A DNA stretch of 64,000 bases from Ulota crispa (GCA_963920765.1 OY987246.1:9674501-9738500), one strand, 5' to 3'; shown: positions 13,185 to 26,504, counted from the first letter of the stretch. Notes: a model not told the origin generated them from the sequence alone. Numbers and translations: made by a program.

Positions 13185-15961
13185 CTAAAGGTGCACTAAA
13201 CTATCATGATAAAAGTATGTGAAAAAGTACAACTTCAGCACCAAAGCTAAGCCGAGCTGTAATACTGCTGAACTAGTGACTATCAGGAACCACCGTTCAC
13301 TTGCTGTCTTGATGTGCGATCGAATATTGATAGCCAGGAAACCAGCAGACATGACTGCGGCCACTGCCACCACCACCCACCTCATAATATCCCATGGGAC
13401 AACACAGAGAAACTGAAAATCCACAAGAAAAAACAACTTCGTTAACTCCGGCAAAACTGTTACATACTTTCTCAAACTTAAGCTCCGACAAAAATGCATG
13501 ATAGACATTGACCACTGACATTAGCAATAACGCGTAATATATAATTAAAGAAAATGAGAAGTAATTGCTCACCGAGGCTGGAATAAAGACAAAAAGAGAG
13601 TACCCATATAGGCACCAGAGCTGTACAAGGCCTGAAACAACACCCAAATACTTGAGTAGAAAATACAGGCCTAGGGGTATCACCGCCACGTAACCATAGA
13701 ATATGAAAGCTGCCCATGACACCTTGTTTACGTCATAATGCCAGGACGCGGAGTTGGTTGACAGATATGCTGCAAAGTTCCCCAATGCCGCTGTTACAAA
13801 CACCAACGTCGAGCAGATCCAAAACGGTCCATACCTGTATCGAAGGATATGTTAGAAAATCAAACGCATATTTCCCAGTTCAACCACCAAAAAAAGATAA
13901 CAAAACATTTAGAGAAAAATAACAGGCTTACATGTCAGGATTGTGGCTGGTTTTCTCAACAAAATCACCCTTAAAGGGAAACAGGGAATCGCGAACACGC
14001 TCTAGAACATCGGCAGTGTCTACATTGAAGTAGGGTCGATAAGAAACAACGCTGAAGTAGCTCTGCCACCCTGAGGGCACTGGAGACTCACCACTCCCAC
14101 CTTGGTTTCCAGAGCCGGGTTTTGAAAATGAATCTGCTTGTAACATGACCATGCAATGAGGAAAAAGAATACAGGTGACAAAGTAGACGCATGAAATGAC
14201 TGCCCTGAAAAGCGTCTTAAATGATCTCAGCATTCAACAAAATTTGCAGACCAATGAAGGTGAAAAAAGCAGAACACAGACTAACAAACCTCCGACTTGT
14301 ATTTTGAAGGCACCATGTAACTGTGAATAACTAGTTGTATGACAAGGGTAAATAATCATGAGAATGTAAATTCGAAAAGCAACATTGATATCTCGGACTC
14401 TTACTCATGAAGTACGTGAGAAACGTTGTCAGCAGCACAAAATTATGATTTTGCTCCAAGGAATAATTAGGTCATTTGAAGCATTAAGTGTCAAGTAAAA
14501 AAAATCCGTTGCAAGGCAAAGATTATACTTGACACTCAATGCAAGATCCACTCTGAGTATAGCATGTCCTATCAACATGACAATGCCTAAAGAGCACATA
14601 TTGCAAATATCTCAATCTTCTTTGTCTACGTCAGAAGTGCACATATTGCACTGGCACTCACCCATTCGACGCATCTTGATACTCTAGAATCGTTGGTAGA
14701 ATTTCATAGCACGATCAGTTTAATCAGGATCTTTCTTATTTTTGCATATTCATTTTTCCTTCCAGCCATGCATCGTCGTTACTAACTCAGCTCACCTACC
14801 GACATGCTCGAGGTAGCTGATAAATTAACTTGTTGAAAAGGATGTATTGCGTATGAACAGGCTATGCCTTACAAAGAAACAGCAGCGAGAAATATATATT
14901 CAAGAGAGAGGAATTCAAGTGCTCAATTATAAACGAAGCGGGATAGAAATTGCTAACCGTCAGCATCCCGGGGGGGCTGAAACGATCCGGCGAACTTGCC
15001 TCGAGTTTCATTTGGGGGAAACGTCTGTAGATTCGATTCTACAAAAAAACAAGGAATAACAAAGATGATACTCAGCCACAGTGCGTTTTCAGTTTTAATT
15101 TTCTGCTAAAAGACTGCCAATGCAACGAATGCACAGATTGAGCATAAACACACAATTCTCTGCAACTCGAAATCACATTTCACACTCTGAAGAAGCATGC
15201 ATATCTTTCGGACAGCAATCATCGGGGTGAGTTCGAAATTTCCTCACCTTGAAACTGCAACACTCGATCTGAACTTGCGGCTACCTGTGAAACAACAACA
15301 ACGTCCATAACCATAAATAAGTAACGTATAGAACTCCAAACTTCGATTATTATTGTGATGTGAACAAATGACTTTTCCAGGCTTTCTTTATAACGAAAGC
15401 CTCAATATCATGAAATATCACACGACCAATACCAGTGTCATCTCTCCAGATAACACTAAGATACGTTCGACTGAAGAACAGGAAAAAGAACGGATTCTAA
15501 GTCATCGCTAACAGAAAATGAAATTGCAGACTGGAAACGAGGAAGATGAGGGAACAGAAACTCAAAGATGTTTCCCAAGGCCATACATGTATACTTAGCA
15601 ACCCTAGCAAGACGCAGGACAGCAGCCGATTGCATTTTCTGCAAACCAAATGTCCTCGTACACATCCAAACCCTCACGCTCCTCTAGTTTAACCTAAGAC
15701 GCAGTTCATTCCAAATCTGAACATCCAGGCTTCAAATTTCTTCTCAGGTGGCCAGGATCTATCCATCGCGCTCGAGAACAAAAATAATCAAACTCAAATC
15801 TGCCAAAACGATTGTAACAAAACCAGAACAGAGCAATGCATTCGCCACACGTCAATCCTAACCCTGCCAAATCCATCCTACAGAAGAGAAGAAGAAAAGG
15901 CAGGTACCGGAACAGATCCGGAGACAATCTCGTTGCCGAGACTGTGGTACCCGTTGGACAT
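13185..15961 (-). CDS. Yip1/YIPF-family integral membrane protein
   Basis: Five exons on the minus strand, in transcript order: 15961-15908, 15284-15248, 14133-13932, 13834-13573 and 13412-13185, all GT-AG and in phase, giving 260 residues. This is the usual length of plant YIPF1/Yip3-like proteins. The cytosolic N-terminus begins MSNGYHSLGNEIVSGSVP and contains the family motif YFNVDTADVLERV (about residues 70-82) before DMYGPFWI. Five hydrophobic spans follow, near 101-121, 134-157 (with VIPLGLYFLLKYLG), 163-183 (WCLYGYSLFVFIP), 198-216 and 227-251. Yip1 proteins bind Rab GTPases and shape ER-Golgi membranes; that role is known for the family, not shown here. The first intron-rich 5' part holds a 1.1-kb intron (14134-15247). 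The start ATG gives the N-terminus expected for plant homologues. The reading is secure. Confidence 0.92.
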
Positions 15962-16327
15962 CTTGCCCCGTCGTGGTTGTCGTCGTCGTTGTGGTCGCGG
16001 TGTTTCTGCCCAGGGTTCCCTAAAGGAACGAGTGCAACCGCCCGAGCAGCAGAGGCACGCCCCCGACGCAGCAGCGCTTTAGATTTGCTCGGGTTGTCAA
16101 ATAATGTGGAGCCGGAGAGAAGGAGGGCGGAGTGCCGGAGTGGATCTATGGTGGATGGTGACGTCACTGGTGCTTCATCACCATAGCCGGAGAGAACTCT
16201 GCGACGGGTCTCGTTAGAACGGAGATCTCACGGGGGTTAATAATAGCACGAGCTTCTTTGAGCGTACAAAATACGCCGTATTATACACCTCCTTATTGTC
16301 ACAGAAGAAGCACTGGACATTCATGTA
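15962..16327 (-). promoter_or_regulatory. probable 5' UTR and promoter of the Yip1 gene
   Basis: The sequence just upstream of the Yip1 ATG is more GC-rich than the surroundings to about 16230 and then returns to AT-rich DNA. The frames on both strands here (15836-16186 plus, 15706-16167 minus) are not in the spliced frame. The limits are inferred from composition only. Confidence 0.35.
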
Positions 16328-16687
16328 CGCCGTCCGTCCCAAAATGATCTTCCTATTACACAAAATGTTGTTGTAGATTAAGCTTGAAAAGAACCATTTT
16401 CAAATCTTTTTGATCTTTGAATAGAGTTTGATGTCCTCCTATTGTTTTGAAAATTTGAGTTTCAAATTAGTTTTCAAAGTGTGGTTTCAAAGTGCTTGAA
16501 AATTGAATTTTTGAGATTTTTTTGAAAAGCACCAGTGGCCACTCACTTGATGGCGTGGGATTGGTTAGCATGCCCATGCTTTTGGACTATGTTCAAGTGT
16601 CGCTAGCTTCCTTCCTCCTCCAACAAGAAGTTCATTTTGGGACACTAAATAAAGGCCAACATGAAGATCATTTTGGGACAGATGGAG
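16328..16687. mobile_element. Stowaway-like MITE, TA target duplication
   Basis: The left end is CGCCGTCCGTCCCAAAATGA and the right end is the inverse of CTCCATCTGTCCCAAAATGA, each flanked by TA (16326-16327 and 16688-16689). GTCCCAAAATGATCTTC is shared perfectly by both ends. The 360-bp element has no coding frame. The TA duplication and ends fit Tc1/mariner-derived MITEs. Confidence 0.8.
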
Positions 16688-16695
16688 TAATATGG

Positions 16696-16807
16696 AATGG
16701 ACTTTAGGAGGAGCATTGTTGAATATAATTGGTGGTCCTAGCAAGTGGCGGGAGCTACAAGTGAGAACGGCAGATTAAATGCAACAATGCTCCTCTCAAT
16801 GTCCATT
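16696..16807. mobile_element. short foldback element
   Basis: An inverted repeat, AATGGACTTTAGGAGGAGC on the left and the inverse of AATGGACATTGAGAGGAGC on the right, encloses a short loop. It lies 6 bp from the preceding MITE. No target duplication is clear. Confidence 0.6.
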
Positions 16808-19800
16808 TCATTGCGTAATCTGCTTTTGCGAGGTATTTTTTCTGACCAATGGTTGACATCCGTTTAAGGTTTATGTAAGCTTTCAATGTAATTGGGAGGA
16901 TTACCCTAGATTGCAAAAAGGTGCCCTAAAAAGCTCATAATATTGAGTACAAGTTGATTACGTGTAGAGTAAGGGTCTCATGCAAGTGCATTCTCAAGTC
17001 TAAAGTATTAGGATCAAAAGTGGAGCCCAAATAACTAGGGGTGCAAACGTGAGAAAGCATTTGCATGAGGCTCTTATTCTACATAAATGCCGCTTGAAAA
17101 AAATTCCAACATGTGTCTTTTCTAATGGTAAGAGTGACATTACGCACCATGACACTATTCATCAATTTCTTGCGTTACAATTACAAAGTGTAACACCATT
17201 TTGCACTTTTTGCCAATATATTAATAAGTATTGGGGCAATCAAAGATACAAAGAACTTTATTTGAATGATGTTTACTTGAATTTAAGGAGTTCTGAATTT
17301 TTGTGTAAAAGTGTTAATTAAAAAGTCTTTGAAGGTAGTAGTAGTTTGTAGTGGAGGAGGTTTAGCACCTTCTAATCCACTTGTCAAACCCTCTAATATT
17401 GTATTTGTATGTAAGTTTTTAATAACATTCCAAAAAATGATATTACAATTGCATAGTAAAATTAGAACAATAATCTGTTTTTTTATAAGAGCAAAGAGGG
17501 TTTGATGTACCATCCATGGCTTCTCAAACTTAAAAGTCCATAACTGTAAAAAAAATCCAAGATGTTTTGCAGGAAATACATGATTTTTGTTAATATTACA
17601 TTGAAAGATGCATTGAAATGACAAAAAATAAGCATGTATTTTGTATAGAAAATATTGGGAGCTCATTGTATTTACATATGCAAATTGAACTGATTGTTTG
17701 GAAACGTTGTAGTACTCAAGAATTTCATTATTTGAGTAAATTTTTGACTACAATGCTTTATTTTTTAAAAGAATATTATATTGAATGATTCAATAAATTA
17801 AAATTATTGTTACAACCACAAGCCACTTGTAAAATTTCCATGACAGGGTTCTTTTTGAGTGACAGTTGTCCTCCTTGCATTGAACAATATTTAGAGGGAA
17901 GGAATCACAGTTGCAAAAATTTGTTAGAGCTAGCAAACTTTGGCTAGCAAAAAAAACTCTGCTCCATGACCAACATGATGTCAATATGTTCAACAATCAA
18001 CGTTTGAAGCTACTTCTTACTTTGTTAGAGGTTAGGTTAGTTACACAAATTCCTTTGTTTACATTATGTGTATTTTTGGTGACTTCAAACACGTTCATAA
18101 AGGTCAAATATCATGTTTCTATATTTATCTCACCAAAATATTTCAAATACCTCCTGTTTTCAAAAGGTGCATTATTATTATTTTTGCTTGTTGTAGCTGC
18201 ATACTTTGCCCTACAAGAATTGTATAGAGCATGCAAGTTAATTTTCTAAATTACCTCATTGCAAAATTGCCACACATTTTGAAATAACATGTTATTAATA
18301 TAACACATTACTTATGTCAATAAGGAATACAACATTCAAAATTATAGATAGTTAAAACTTAACAATATTGCTTCCAAAAAGAAAAATATCATCCATTTTC
18401 AGTACGCAATTCTAGATACAAAATGAATTAATACTCAACACATGTGGTATGAGTGCATCCAAAGAGTACATAATCTACATGAGGATATCTTTTTAATCAA
18501 AACTCAAATTTTCCAAATATGCTTTTAAAAATAATAAAGAATTTTCATTTTTAAAAAACCCTTAAAATAGAAAACACTCTAAACATTTGTTTAGCCTTTT
18601 TAAAGTTTGAGGGGCAATGAATGGGTTTGTTTCAAAGATTCTGTCACAATTTATACAAAAGTATTACAATAGTACAAAGGAAACATCTATACATACAAGA
18701 CTTTGAAATAGTGTTTGTGTGAAGACACAATCAAAATAGTAATATCTTTGAAACACAAAGTCATTGAATCACATGGCAAACCACAATGACTATTTCCAAC
18801 TAGCACACCTTAGCACATATTAGCTATAGACACATACTAGCTTGTTAAATCTAAGCTAGTTTACAAAAACTTATACCGGATTTTACACAAGTTTTAGAAT
18901 TATCCTCATTTAAGTTTAATCAAATTTTACGGCAATCTATAATGAACCAATATTTGTGCATTAGGAGTACTTTACAACAAAATTTTCATATACTTACTAA
19001 AGCATTGGGAAATTGTGAACCATATAGGAAAAAAACAAACATAGAATACTTCTAATTTTACTAATAAAACTAATCAAAATTTTATAATTTAAAAAAAAAA
19101 TACCAACATTAGCTAGAATTGTACATAGAAGAGAAAAGGATTCATTAGTTTCTCTTGTTTTTTAGAATAGATAAAAAAAATTAGACTAAGAGAAAGAGAT
19201 TCTCAATGTGTGCAATCATATGAATACATTAAAAAAATGGAATGATATTTTGTGGATCCAAAATCAAGCAAATGAGTTAAATGGAAGCAACAACCATTGC
19301 ATAATCCATATTGTTATTTTTGTCTAATTAAAAAATTGTTGGCTTATTACAAAAACTTGAAAGGTTTATACGGATAAGGTGGACAAAGAAATGCACAGCA
19401 CCTTGACAATTTGTAAAGAACATGCAAGAGCATATCATTGCAAAAAAAAAAGGTTGGACAAAAAAGAGAGACTTGAAGTGGCCTTGTTTTTCATAAGAAA
19501 CACAAAAAACTGAGAAATTCATAATGTTTGAAATTGCACATAAATACTTAAAAAAAGGAATCTTGTGAAGACCACAAGTATCCAATTCATAATTGATACT
19601 AGAAATTTAACAGATTAAGGACCATTAATCTCCTTAAATTGCATTCTCACTTGTACTTAAGCATTTACAAATAGCGTCTCTTGAAGTGCCTAGTAATGTA
19701 CGTGTTCTCAGTAGGCAGTGGTATTAGGGTCTAGCTGGCAACCCTGTGGGCAGGGTTGTAAGACTAATTGTTAGAGATAAAAGCTTATAACTTTCGGGAT

Positions 19801-20069
19801 AAAGTGTAAATTTTTTGTAGAAGTGAAATCTTCCCAAAATGTAGATATGAAAAAAAAACGCAAGTTTAAGTGCAGAGTTTGGTAATGTCGGCTCTACATT
19901 TGAATTATATAATAATGCCTGCTAATTATTGCAAAACTTTTGGATACAAGTCTTTATGTGGAAAAACGTGACTTGATGTGTGATCCCCCTAGTTGCCCTC
20001 AAGATTATTACCAAACTCGCGCTTATCATGCCAACTCAAAACATACTTAGCAGGTTAAATGTGAACACT
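16808..20069. other. AT-rich intergenic DNA, no gene seen
   Basis: Several short frames occur (for example 17283-17666 minus and 17911-18249 plus), but none shows a domain, a start context or splice partners. I take this as decayed repeat DNA. Confidence 0.5.
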
Positions 20070-20319
20070 CACTAATAGAAAATTCAGCACAAAATCAACA
20101 GAATTTCAACCAAAAACTATTGATTTTTTCTGTGAATTTGGTCAAGTTGATTTGGGTACTTTTCTGTTGATTTTCTGTTGATTATTTACAATTTTCTGTT
20201 AATTTGTTGTTGATTTCTATTACGTATTTTATGTTGTTTTATTCTATTTCTTTTCAATTTAAATTTTTTTTTTTCATAGGATTTGTTTTTATTTTACAAA
20301 AATGTAAACTTTGTAGGGG

Positions 20320-20395
20320 ACGGGTAGCTGCCCCAGCCGCTGAGTAGCTGCCCAAACTCCCGGGCAGCTGCCCAAATCCCTGGGCAGCTGCTGGT
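20320..20395. repeat. GGGCAGCTGCCCAAA subterminal repeats
   Basis: Four imperfect copies of a short palindromic unit (GTAGCTGCCC or GGGCAGCTGCCCAAAnCCC) lie 250 bp inside the left CACTA end. They stand out as GC-rich in AT-rich DNA. Such subterminal arrays are typical of CACTA elements. Confidence 0.6.
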
Positions 20396-20489
20396 AGTGG
20401 AATTTGAACCCTCTACCTCTCCTCTCACACTCCACAACTTTAGCACATTCTCAAAAACCACTAGAGAATGTGCAAATACACATGCACAC

Positions 20490-20713
20490 TGTTACGAACT
20501 AGTTCGTAATGACGATTACGTCGGTTAGAGGTTGGTTACCCTTCCTCTTTCCTTCTTAAACCAAGTAAGGAGGTTTGTTCCTCACTTAACATTTTGCTTA
20601 ATACAATGGAATACTTTCAATGTCACCTTTGCGTCTCTTAGTGTTTGTTTCTACATTAGATTATGATCTCAAAATAGGAAAGGAATGTCGACTCTTGATC
20701 TTGTATTGTAACA
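20490..20713 (+). repeat. 5' LTR of the gypsy element
   Basis: It starts TGTTACGAACTAG and ends TTGTATTGTAACA. Compared with the 3' LTR I count about 14 substitutions, all transitions, and one single-base indel. Confidence 0.9.
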
Positions 20714-21203
20714 TAATGTCAAGTCCTTGAGAGTCTACATTTGGATGAAGAGGCAACCAAATAGGAATGTATTTGGTTTTGACAAATGTGGGATATTGCC
20801 TTTCGGAAAATTATTGTGAAGTAAATAGACTCAAGAGTTCTTGCAAATTTTCTATGGTGGTAAGAGTAGCAAACAATTTGTGCGGTTTTCTTTTTCCAAA
20901 ATTTTGGCATGTTCTACTCAACATTTCAATGCGTTCTTGGGGTTGTTTATTGGTTCTATCGAGAAGGTGATTTTAGGTTTTGATGCATTCACCGTGGTTG
21001 ATAGGTAGGATAACCGCCAATTAATTGGTAGTGATTATAAAAAAAAGAAGAGTAGAGACATAAATGAAATAAGGTTAGAGTTAGGAAATATTTGCATCAA
21101 GTAAATCATGTTGCAAGTTTCAACAATGCTTGTCTACAATGGCAAGATTATGGTAGGTGAAGAAGGTTGGAGAAGTCATATTGTAAAGTTAGGTTGAGCT
21201 ACC

Positions 21204-24200
21204 ATGGATTGTGAGCACGTAGCCGGAGATCCGCGAGGGCTTATAATGCTGGAAAAGGTGGAGTCGGAGTTGGCTTCATTTATACAACAACAAATTCAAA
21301 ATGTGTTTCAAGCGGCGATCCTCCACTTAGTGCAAGAACTTTCAGAGCGTGCGACATTGGGGCCAAGACTGGTAGCGTCATCCACATCTGGGGAAGAAGG
21401 GCGAGCACCAAGAAGAATGGAAGAGCCTCGAGGTGATGGATTTCATATCAAGGAATCAAAAGTAGCGGAACCGGATAAGTTTTCCGGAAAGAAGGGTAAC
21501 GAGGTGTACCGATGGCTTGCACAATTGCGTTTGGTATTCTGAGGTAAGCCATGCACTTATAATTCTGATGCCGATAAAGTTGCTTATGCTCTTTCATATA
21601 TGACAAGGGCTGCACAAAATTGAGCGATGCCATTTTTGCAAACCCTTGATGAAGGACGTGATCATGAGCTGTTGACGGACTATGATGCTTTCCAGAAATC
21701 CATTATTAGGGTTTACGGTGACTTGGATAGACAAAGTAACGCAGAAGACCGTTTAGGTTAACTTAGGCAAACCGGTTTGGCGGCATTATATATTTCTACG
21801 TTTAATAAATGTGTCACTCAAGTCAAATGGAATGAAGCTAGCTTAGTGGCTTGGTTTCAAGGAAGACTAAAAGATAAGATCTTGGATTCCTTAACTACCG
21901 CAGAGACCCAACCAAAAAGACTTCAAGATTGGATGGCAATGGTGTCCCGGATTGATAAGAGGCTATGGGGCCGACGGCAAAATCGGCGGGTACAATCCGA
22001 TTTCCAAAATATTAGAGTTCCAATTGCTCTTTTTTGTGATCCAAGTTTAAGGTCTCAAGCAAATTTGGGCCCAGTGCCTATGGAGCTTGGCGCGACTCGA
22101 GCCACGCAAGCTTTAGCAAAAACGGCAGTGGAGCGGCTAGAGTATCAATGTCAGGGCAATGTTGGAGTTGCGGCGAACTAGGACATATCAGAGCTAAGTG
22201 CCCTACAAATCCCTTTAGGCCACTTTTAATTTCCTCTACCATGAAGATAGAAGAAACAGCCTCGGGAAAAGAGGAAGCCCGAGACTGAGTGAGAGGATTC
22301 AATACCTGGGCATTGTCCAGACGGCGGTTGCTACAATCCCGAAGCAAAACAGGAGCACAAAACGAGGGGATGATGAGCTTGATCATGAGTAAGGTTTGCA
22401 ATGGAAGGAACCTCTAGTGATCCACGAGGATCCGGAAAATGTATTGACTTCATTGTCTCTACGAGCAACCTTGGATCCGGAGGCCCATGTAACATTGGAT
22501 GCTACAATCAACTCCATGGCGGCCTCCACCCTAGTAGACTCAAGAGCCACATGAATCTTCATGCATCCTAGATTTGCAAAAGAATGCAATGCAATCCTAA
22601 AACTCAAGAGAGCACGAAGAGAAGTCCGGGTGATTGATGGCCGAATGATTAATTCCGGACTTATTACACACGAAGCGGTGGTTGAACTTGTAATTGGGAG
22701 TCATCGCAAGAAGTTGGTGGCGGATATCACCAACACAGGAAGATACCCATTTATTTTGGGCATCCCTTGGTTGATTCGTCACGACCCAACTATTTGTTGA
22801 TCACAAAGGAGTGTAATGTTCAACTCAGTCTATTGTGGAGCGAATTGTACAATGCCTAAAATAATGAGCTTCCATTCCGGAGTTGGGAATGATGCTTGGC
22901 GACAATCAACGGATGGTGGGATTACCGCGAGTGCACTGCATTCACAAAGCAAAGTTCACGAAGGNNNNNNNNNNNNNNNNNNNNNNNNNNNNNNNNNNNN
23001 NNNNNNNNNNNNNNNNNNNNNNNNNNNNNNNNNNNNNNNNNNNNNNNNNNNNNNNNNNNNNNNNNNNNNNNNNNNNNNNNNNNNNNNNNNNNNNNNNNNN
23101 NNNNNNNNNNNNNNNNNNNNNNNNNNNNNNNNNNNNNNNNNNNNNNNNNNNNNNNNNNNNNNNNAATGAAAAGTACCAGGCCCGTTATAAGAAACTTAAT
23201 TGCCCCAACGCACTCTTTTGTGTCAGCGGCCGCTTTTTATTTTTCGGCAAAGGATGCGGAGATTTATGCACTCGATATTTCCGAGGTGAGTCTTTTTAGT
23301 ACAAAGAATTTTTTAATTCCAGAGAAATACCGCGACTTGAGTGGAGCTTTTAGTGAGCAGGCATCAATTGAGTTGCCAAAACACGGCGTGACAGACATGA
23401 GGATTGAATTCAAGTAAGGCTAGGAGCCACGAAATACTGGTCTCCGACCTATGTCACCGGTGGAATTAAAAGAGCTTCGCAAGTATTTAGAAAAAAATTT
23501 GGGGAAATGATGGATTCAATAGTCCAAATCCCCGGTATCGGCACCAATTGTATTTGCCAAGAAGAAAGATGGTTCCATCAGAGTTTGCGTGGATTATTGA
23601 AATTTAAATAAAGTCACAATCCAAAATTGCTACCCATTACCCCTTATTCCGGAGCTCACAGACCGGTTAGTGGGAGCAAAGATTTTCACTAAGCTGGATA
23701 TAAGACAGGCGTACCACCGAATGCGGATGACATTGAAACATGAGTTCAAAACGGCATTCAAAACATGGTATGGGTTGTTTAAGTATTTAGTGATGCCTTT
23801 TGGATTAATCAATGCGCTTGCCCAATTTCAATCTTACATGTAGGAGATCTTTAGAGATCTATTGGACATTTTCGTAATAATATATTTGGACGACATCCTC
23901 ATTTTTTCAAAAAATCTGGAAGAACATGTACGAGTCGTGCGGGAAGTTCTTCAACGATTAAAGAAACATGGACTTTATACCAAGGAATCAAAGTGTCAGT
24001 TTCACTGTCAAGCCGTTGAGTTTTTAGGAATGGTGGTGTTCGCTAAAGGGTTGGAAATGTGCTAGGACAAGGTTCAAACCATTAGAGATTTGCCCACACC
24101 AAAAACCGTGAAGGAAGTGCAAGCATTACTTGACTTTGCCAATTTTTATCGGCGTTTTATATGTGATTATTCTAGGATTGCCGTTCTCCTTATCATGCTG

Positions 24201-26294
24201 ACAAAAAAAAATAAAAAATTTGAATGGATCATAGAAGTGGACCGGGCTTTCATGGAACTTCGATCAAGATTTCTCCAAGCATCGGTATTGCTCCACCCTA
24301 ATTTTGAACGACTCTTCGTTGTAAAGGCGGACGCATCCGATGTGGCAACAAGAGCTATTCTTTTGCAGCACGGGTATGATGGGCATCTCCACCCTTGTGC
24401 GTTCTGTAGTTCAAAGATGTCTCCAGCAGAACAAAACTATGATATTTATGATAAGGAGCTCTTAAGTATAATTTTGGCGTTTCAAGACTGGCGGGTATAT
24501 TTGGAAGGATCACCGCATCAAACTCGGGTATTCTCGGACCACAAAAATTTGGAGTATTTTTTTACTACGAAATAGTTAAACCAACGCCAAGCTCGATGGT
24601 CTGAATTCCTATCTGCTTTTAACTTTGAAATTCACCGCCGCGCGGGATTGTTAAATGAAGGGCAGACACCTTTTTTAGACGAGTGGATGTCACCAAAGAA
24701 CAAAATAAAGAGAACCGACCTTTACTACAATTGGCTACGCTTGAGTCTCATGAACCGGTATGGGCGAATGTACAGATTATAGAACGACTTAAGACAGCGT
24801 TACAAGAGGATGCTACACTACAATCACTATTGTCATTTTTCAAAAACAATTTCAAGCAACTTTCTCGAGATATACGCCGACGACTTCAAGAATACACGTT
24901 GGATGATGGAATCCTTCGCTTTAAGGATTTGATATATGTACCAAACGATGAAGAACTCAAGCGGCAAATTTTGCGATCTCGGCATGATGCACCAGCCGCG
25001 GGACACCAAAGAAGAGCCAAAACTTTGGATTTGGTTAGCCATAGTTTTTTATTGGCCCACATTACGCCGCTACGTTCACCGGTACGTTGAGGAATGTGAT
25101 TTATGTCAACGGTCGAAATTAACTCACCATCCTAGATATGGATTAATGCAACCTATTCTGGCCGGTCATGCACCGTGGAAAAGAATTTCTACCGATTTCA
25201 TAGTAAAATTACCAAATAGTAGTGGACATGACTATATCATGGTGGTGGTCGATAAAAACACAAAACTATGCCACTTTATTCCTACGAAGGAAACGGTTAC
25301 TTCCAACGAGACCGCTTCATTATATCTACATAATATTTAGAAGCTTCATGGCATACCGGAGGAGATAATTTTGGATCGTGGGCCAGTTTTTGTCTCTAAG
25401 TTCATGAGAAGACTTTGCAAACTCCTTAGGATTCGGCCATTTCCAACCATGGCTTTTCATCCTCAGGCGGACGAGCAAACCGAAAGGATAAATCAAGTGT
25501 TTGAGCAATTTCTTTGAACTTTTACTACAACCCGGCAAGATGTTTGGACCAATCTCCTCCCAATAGTGGAATTTGCGTATAACAACGCAAGTCATTCTGT
25601 AACAGGGTTCTTTCCTTTCTATGCCACTTATGGTTATCATCCGGCATTTTCGGTTTTCACACCAACTACATCTATAGTGCCTGCGGCGGAAGACCGAGTG
25701 CAACACTTACAACAAGTCCACAAAGAACTTAAGGTCATGATAAAAATTGCAGAGGAGGACGCCAAACGCAACTATAATCGCGGGGTACAATTACAACCAA
25801 CATTTCAAATAGGCGACAAAGTTCTTCTTTGGCACGATAATATAACAACAACGGAGCCGTCTCGGAAATTGGCCCCAAAGCTTTTGGGACCATTTACAGT
25901 AATTGCTAAACTCTCCGATGTTGTTTATTGCTTACAACTACCAAAAACATTGCAGATTCATGATGTATTCCATGTCTCTTTGCTTGAAAGATATTGTCAT
26001 GATTCCATTCCAGGACGACGCCAATTACCACCCCCACCGATTACCACTCCTGATGGAGATGTTGAATGGGAAGTCCACGAAGTTCTTAATTCACAGATTT
26101 TTTGTCAGAGAAGAAGATTGCAATATCTAGTCTCTTGGGAGGGCTACGGACTAGAAGAGAATTCTCAGGAGCCGGCGGCGAATTTAGAGAATGCACCACT
26201 AGCGGTGGCAAAGTTTCATAAGAAGCACCCTGGGGCACCGGCACCGAACTTTAAAAAAACTCTACCTAAGAAGGGGGATAATGTTACAAACTAG
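21204..26294 (+). pseudogene. gag-pol of the chromovirus, broken by stops, frameshifts and a gap
   Basis: The gag frame opens at 21204. A CCHC zinc knuckle (CWSCGELGHIRAKC) lies at 22160-22200. The protease region (about 22500-22800) keeps LGIPWL, but the catalytic D-S-G is D-S-R at about 22540, followed by a stop. Reverse transcriptase keeps YLDD at about 23881-23892 (IIYLDDILIFSKN). RNase H is at 24310-24580 (VKADASD; YDKELLSI). Integrase has a zinc-binding HH-CC (CDLCQRSK near 25100), the catalytic Asp in STDFIVKLP and the final Glu in EQTERIN. The last frame (25566-26294) ends in a chromodomain (EVLNSQIF...LQYLVSWEGYG). Many in-frame stops, several frameshifts and a 200-N gap show it is dead. 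Confidence 0.9.
22965..23164. other. assembly gap (200 N)
   Basis: Exactly 200 undetermined bases lie between the protease and reverse transcriptase parts of the retrotransposon. The round number suggests a placeholder, so the true length is unknown. Confidence 0.99.
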
Positions 26295-26504
26295 TTTGTA
26301 ATGACGGTTACGTTGATTAGAGGTTGGTTATCCTTCCTCTTTCCTTCTTAACCAAGTGAGGAGGTTTGTTCCTCACTTGACATTTTGCTTAATATAATGG
26401 AATACTTTCAATGTCACCTTTGCGTCTCTTAGTGTTTGTTTTTACATTAGGTTATGATCTCAAAATAGGAAAGGAATGTCAACTCTTAATCTTGTATCGT
26501 AACA
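26282..26504 (+). repeat. 3' LTR of the gypsy element
   Basis: It starts TGTTACAAACTAG and ends TGTATCGTAACA, directly after the polypurine tract. It is about 94 percent identical to the 5' LTR by eye. Confidence 0.9.

Larger units (their letters stand above)
20490..26504 (+). mobile_element. Ty3/gypsy chromovirus LTR retrotransposon, decayed
   Basis: Two direct repeats of about 224 bp bound the element and both begin TGTTAC and end GTAACA. A purine tract (AAGAAGGGGGATAA) precedes the right LTR, as a polypurine tract should. Flanking pentamers are CACAC and CATAC, a slightly diverged target duplication. The internal region runs gag, protease, reverse transcriptase, RNase H, integrase and chromodomain on the plus strand, the Ty3/gypsy order. 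I could not recognise a primer-binding site after the left LTR. The whole element sits inside the CACTA element, so it inserted later. Confidence 0.92.

Noticed and set aside
15706-16186. Open frames on both strands at the Yip1 5' end
   Set aside because: The true first exon is the short minus-strand one at 15908-15961 in another frame; the longer frames overlap UTR and intron.
20714-21203. Primer-binding site after the 5' LTR
   Set aside because: I could not match the bases after the LTR to a tRNA end with confidence, so none is annotated.
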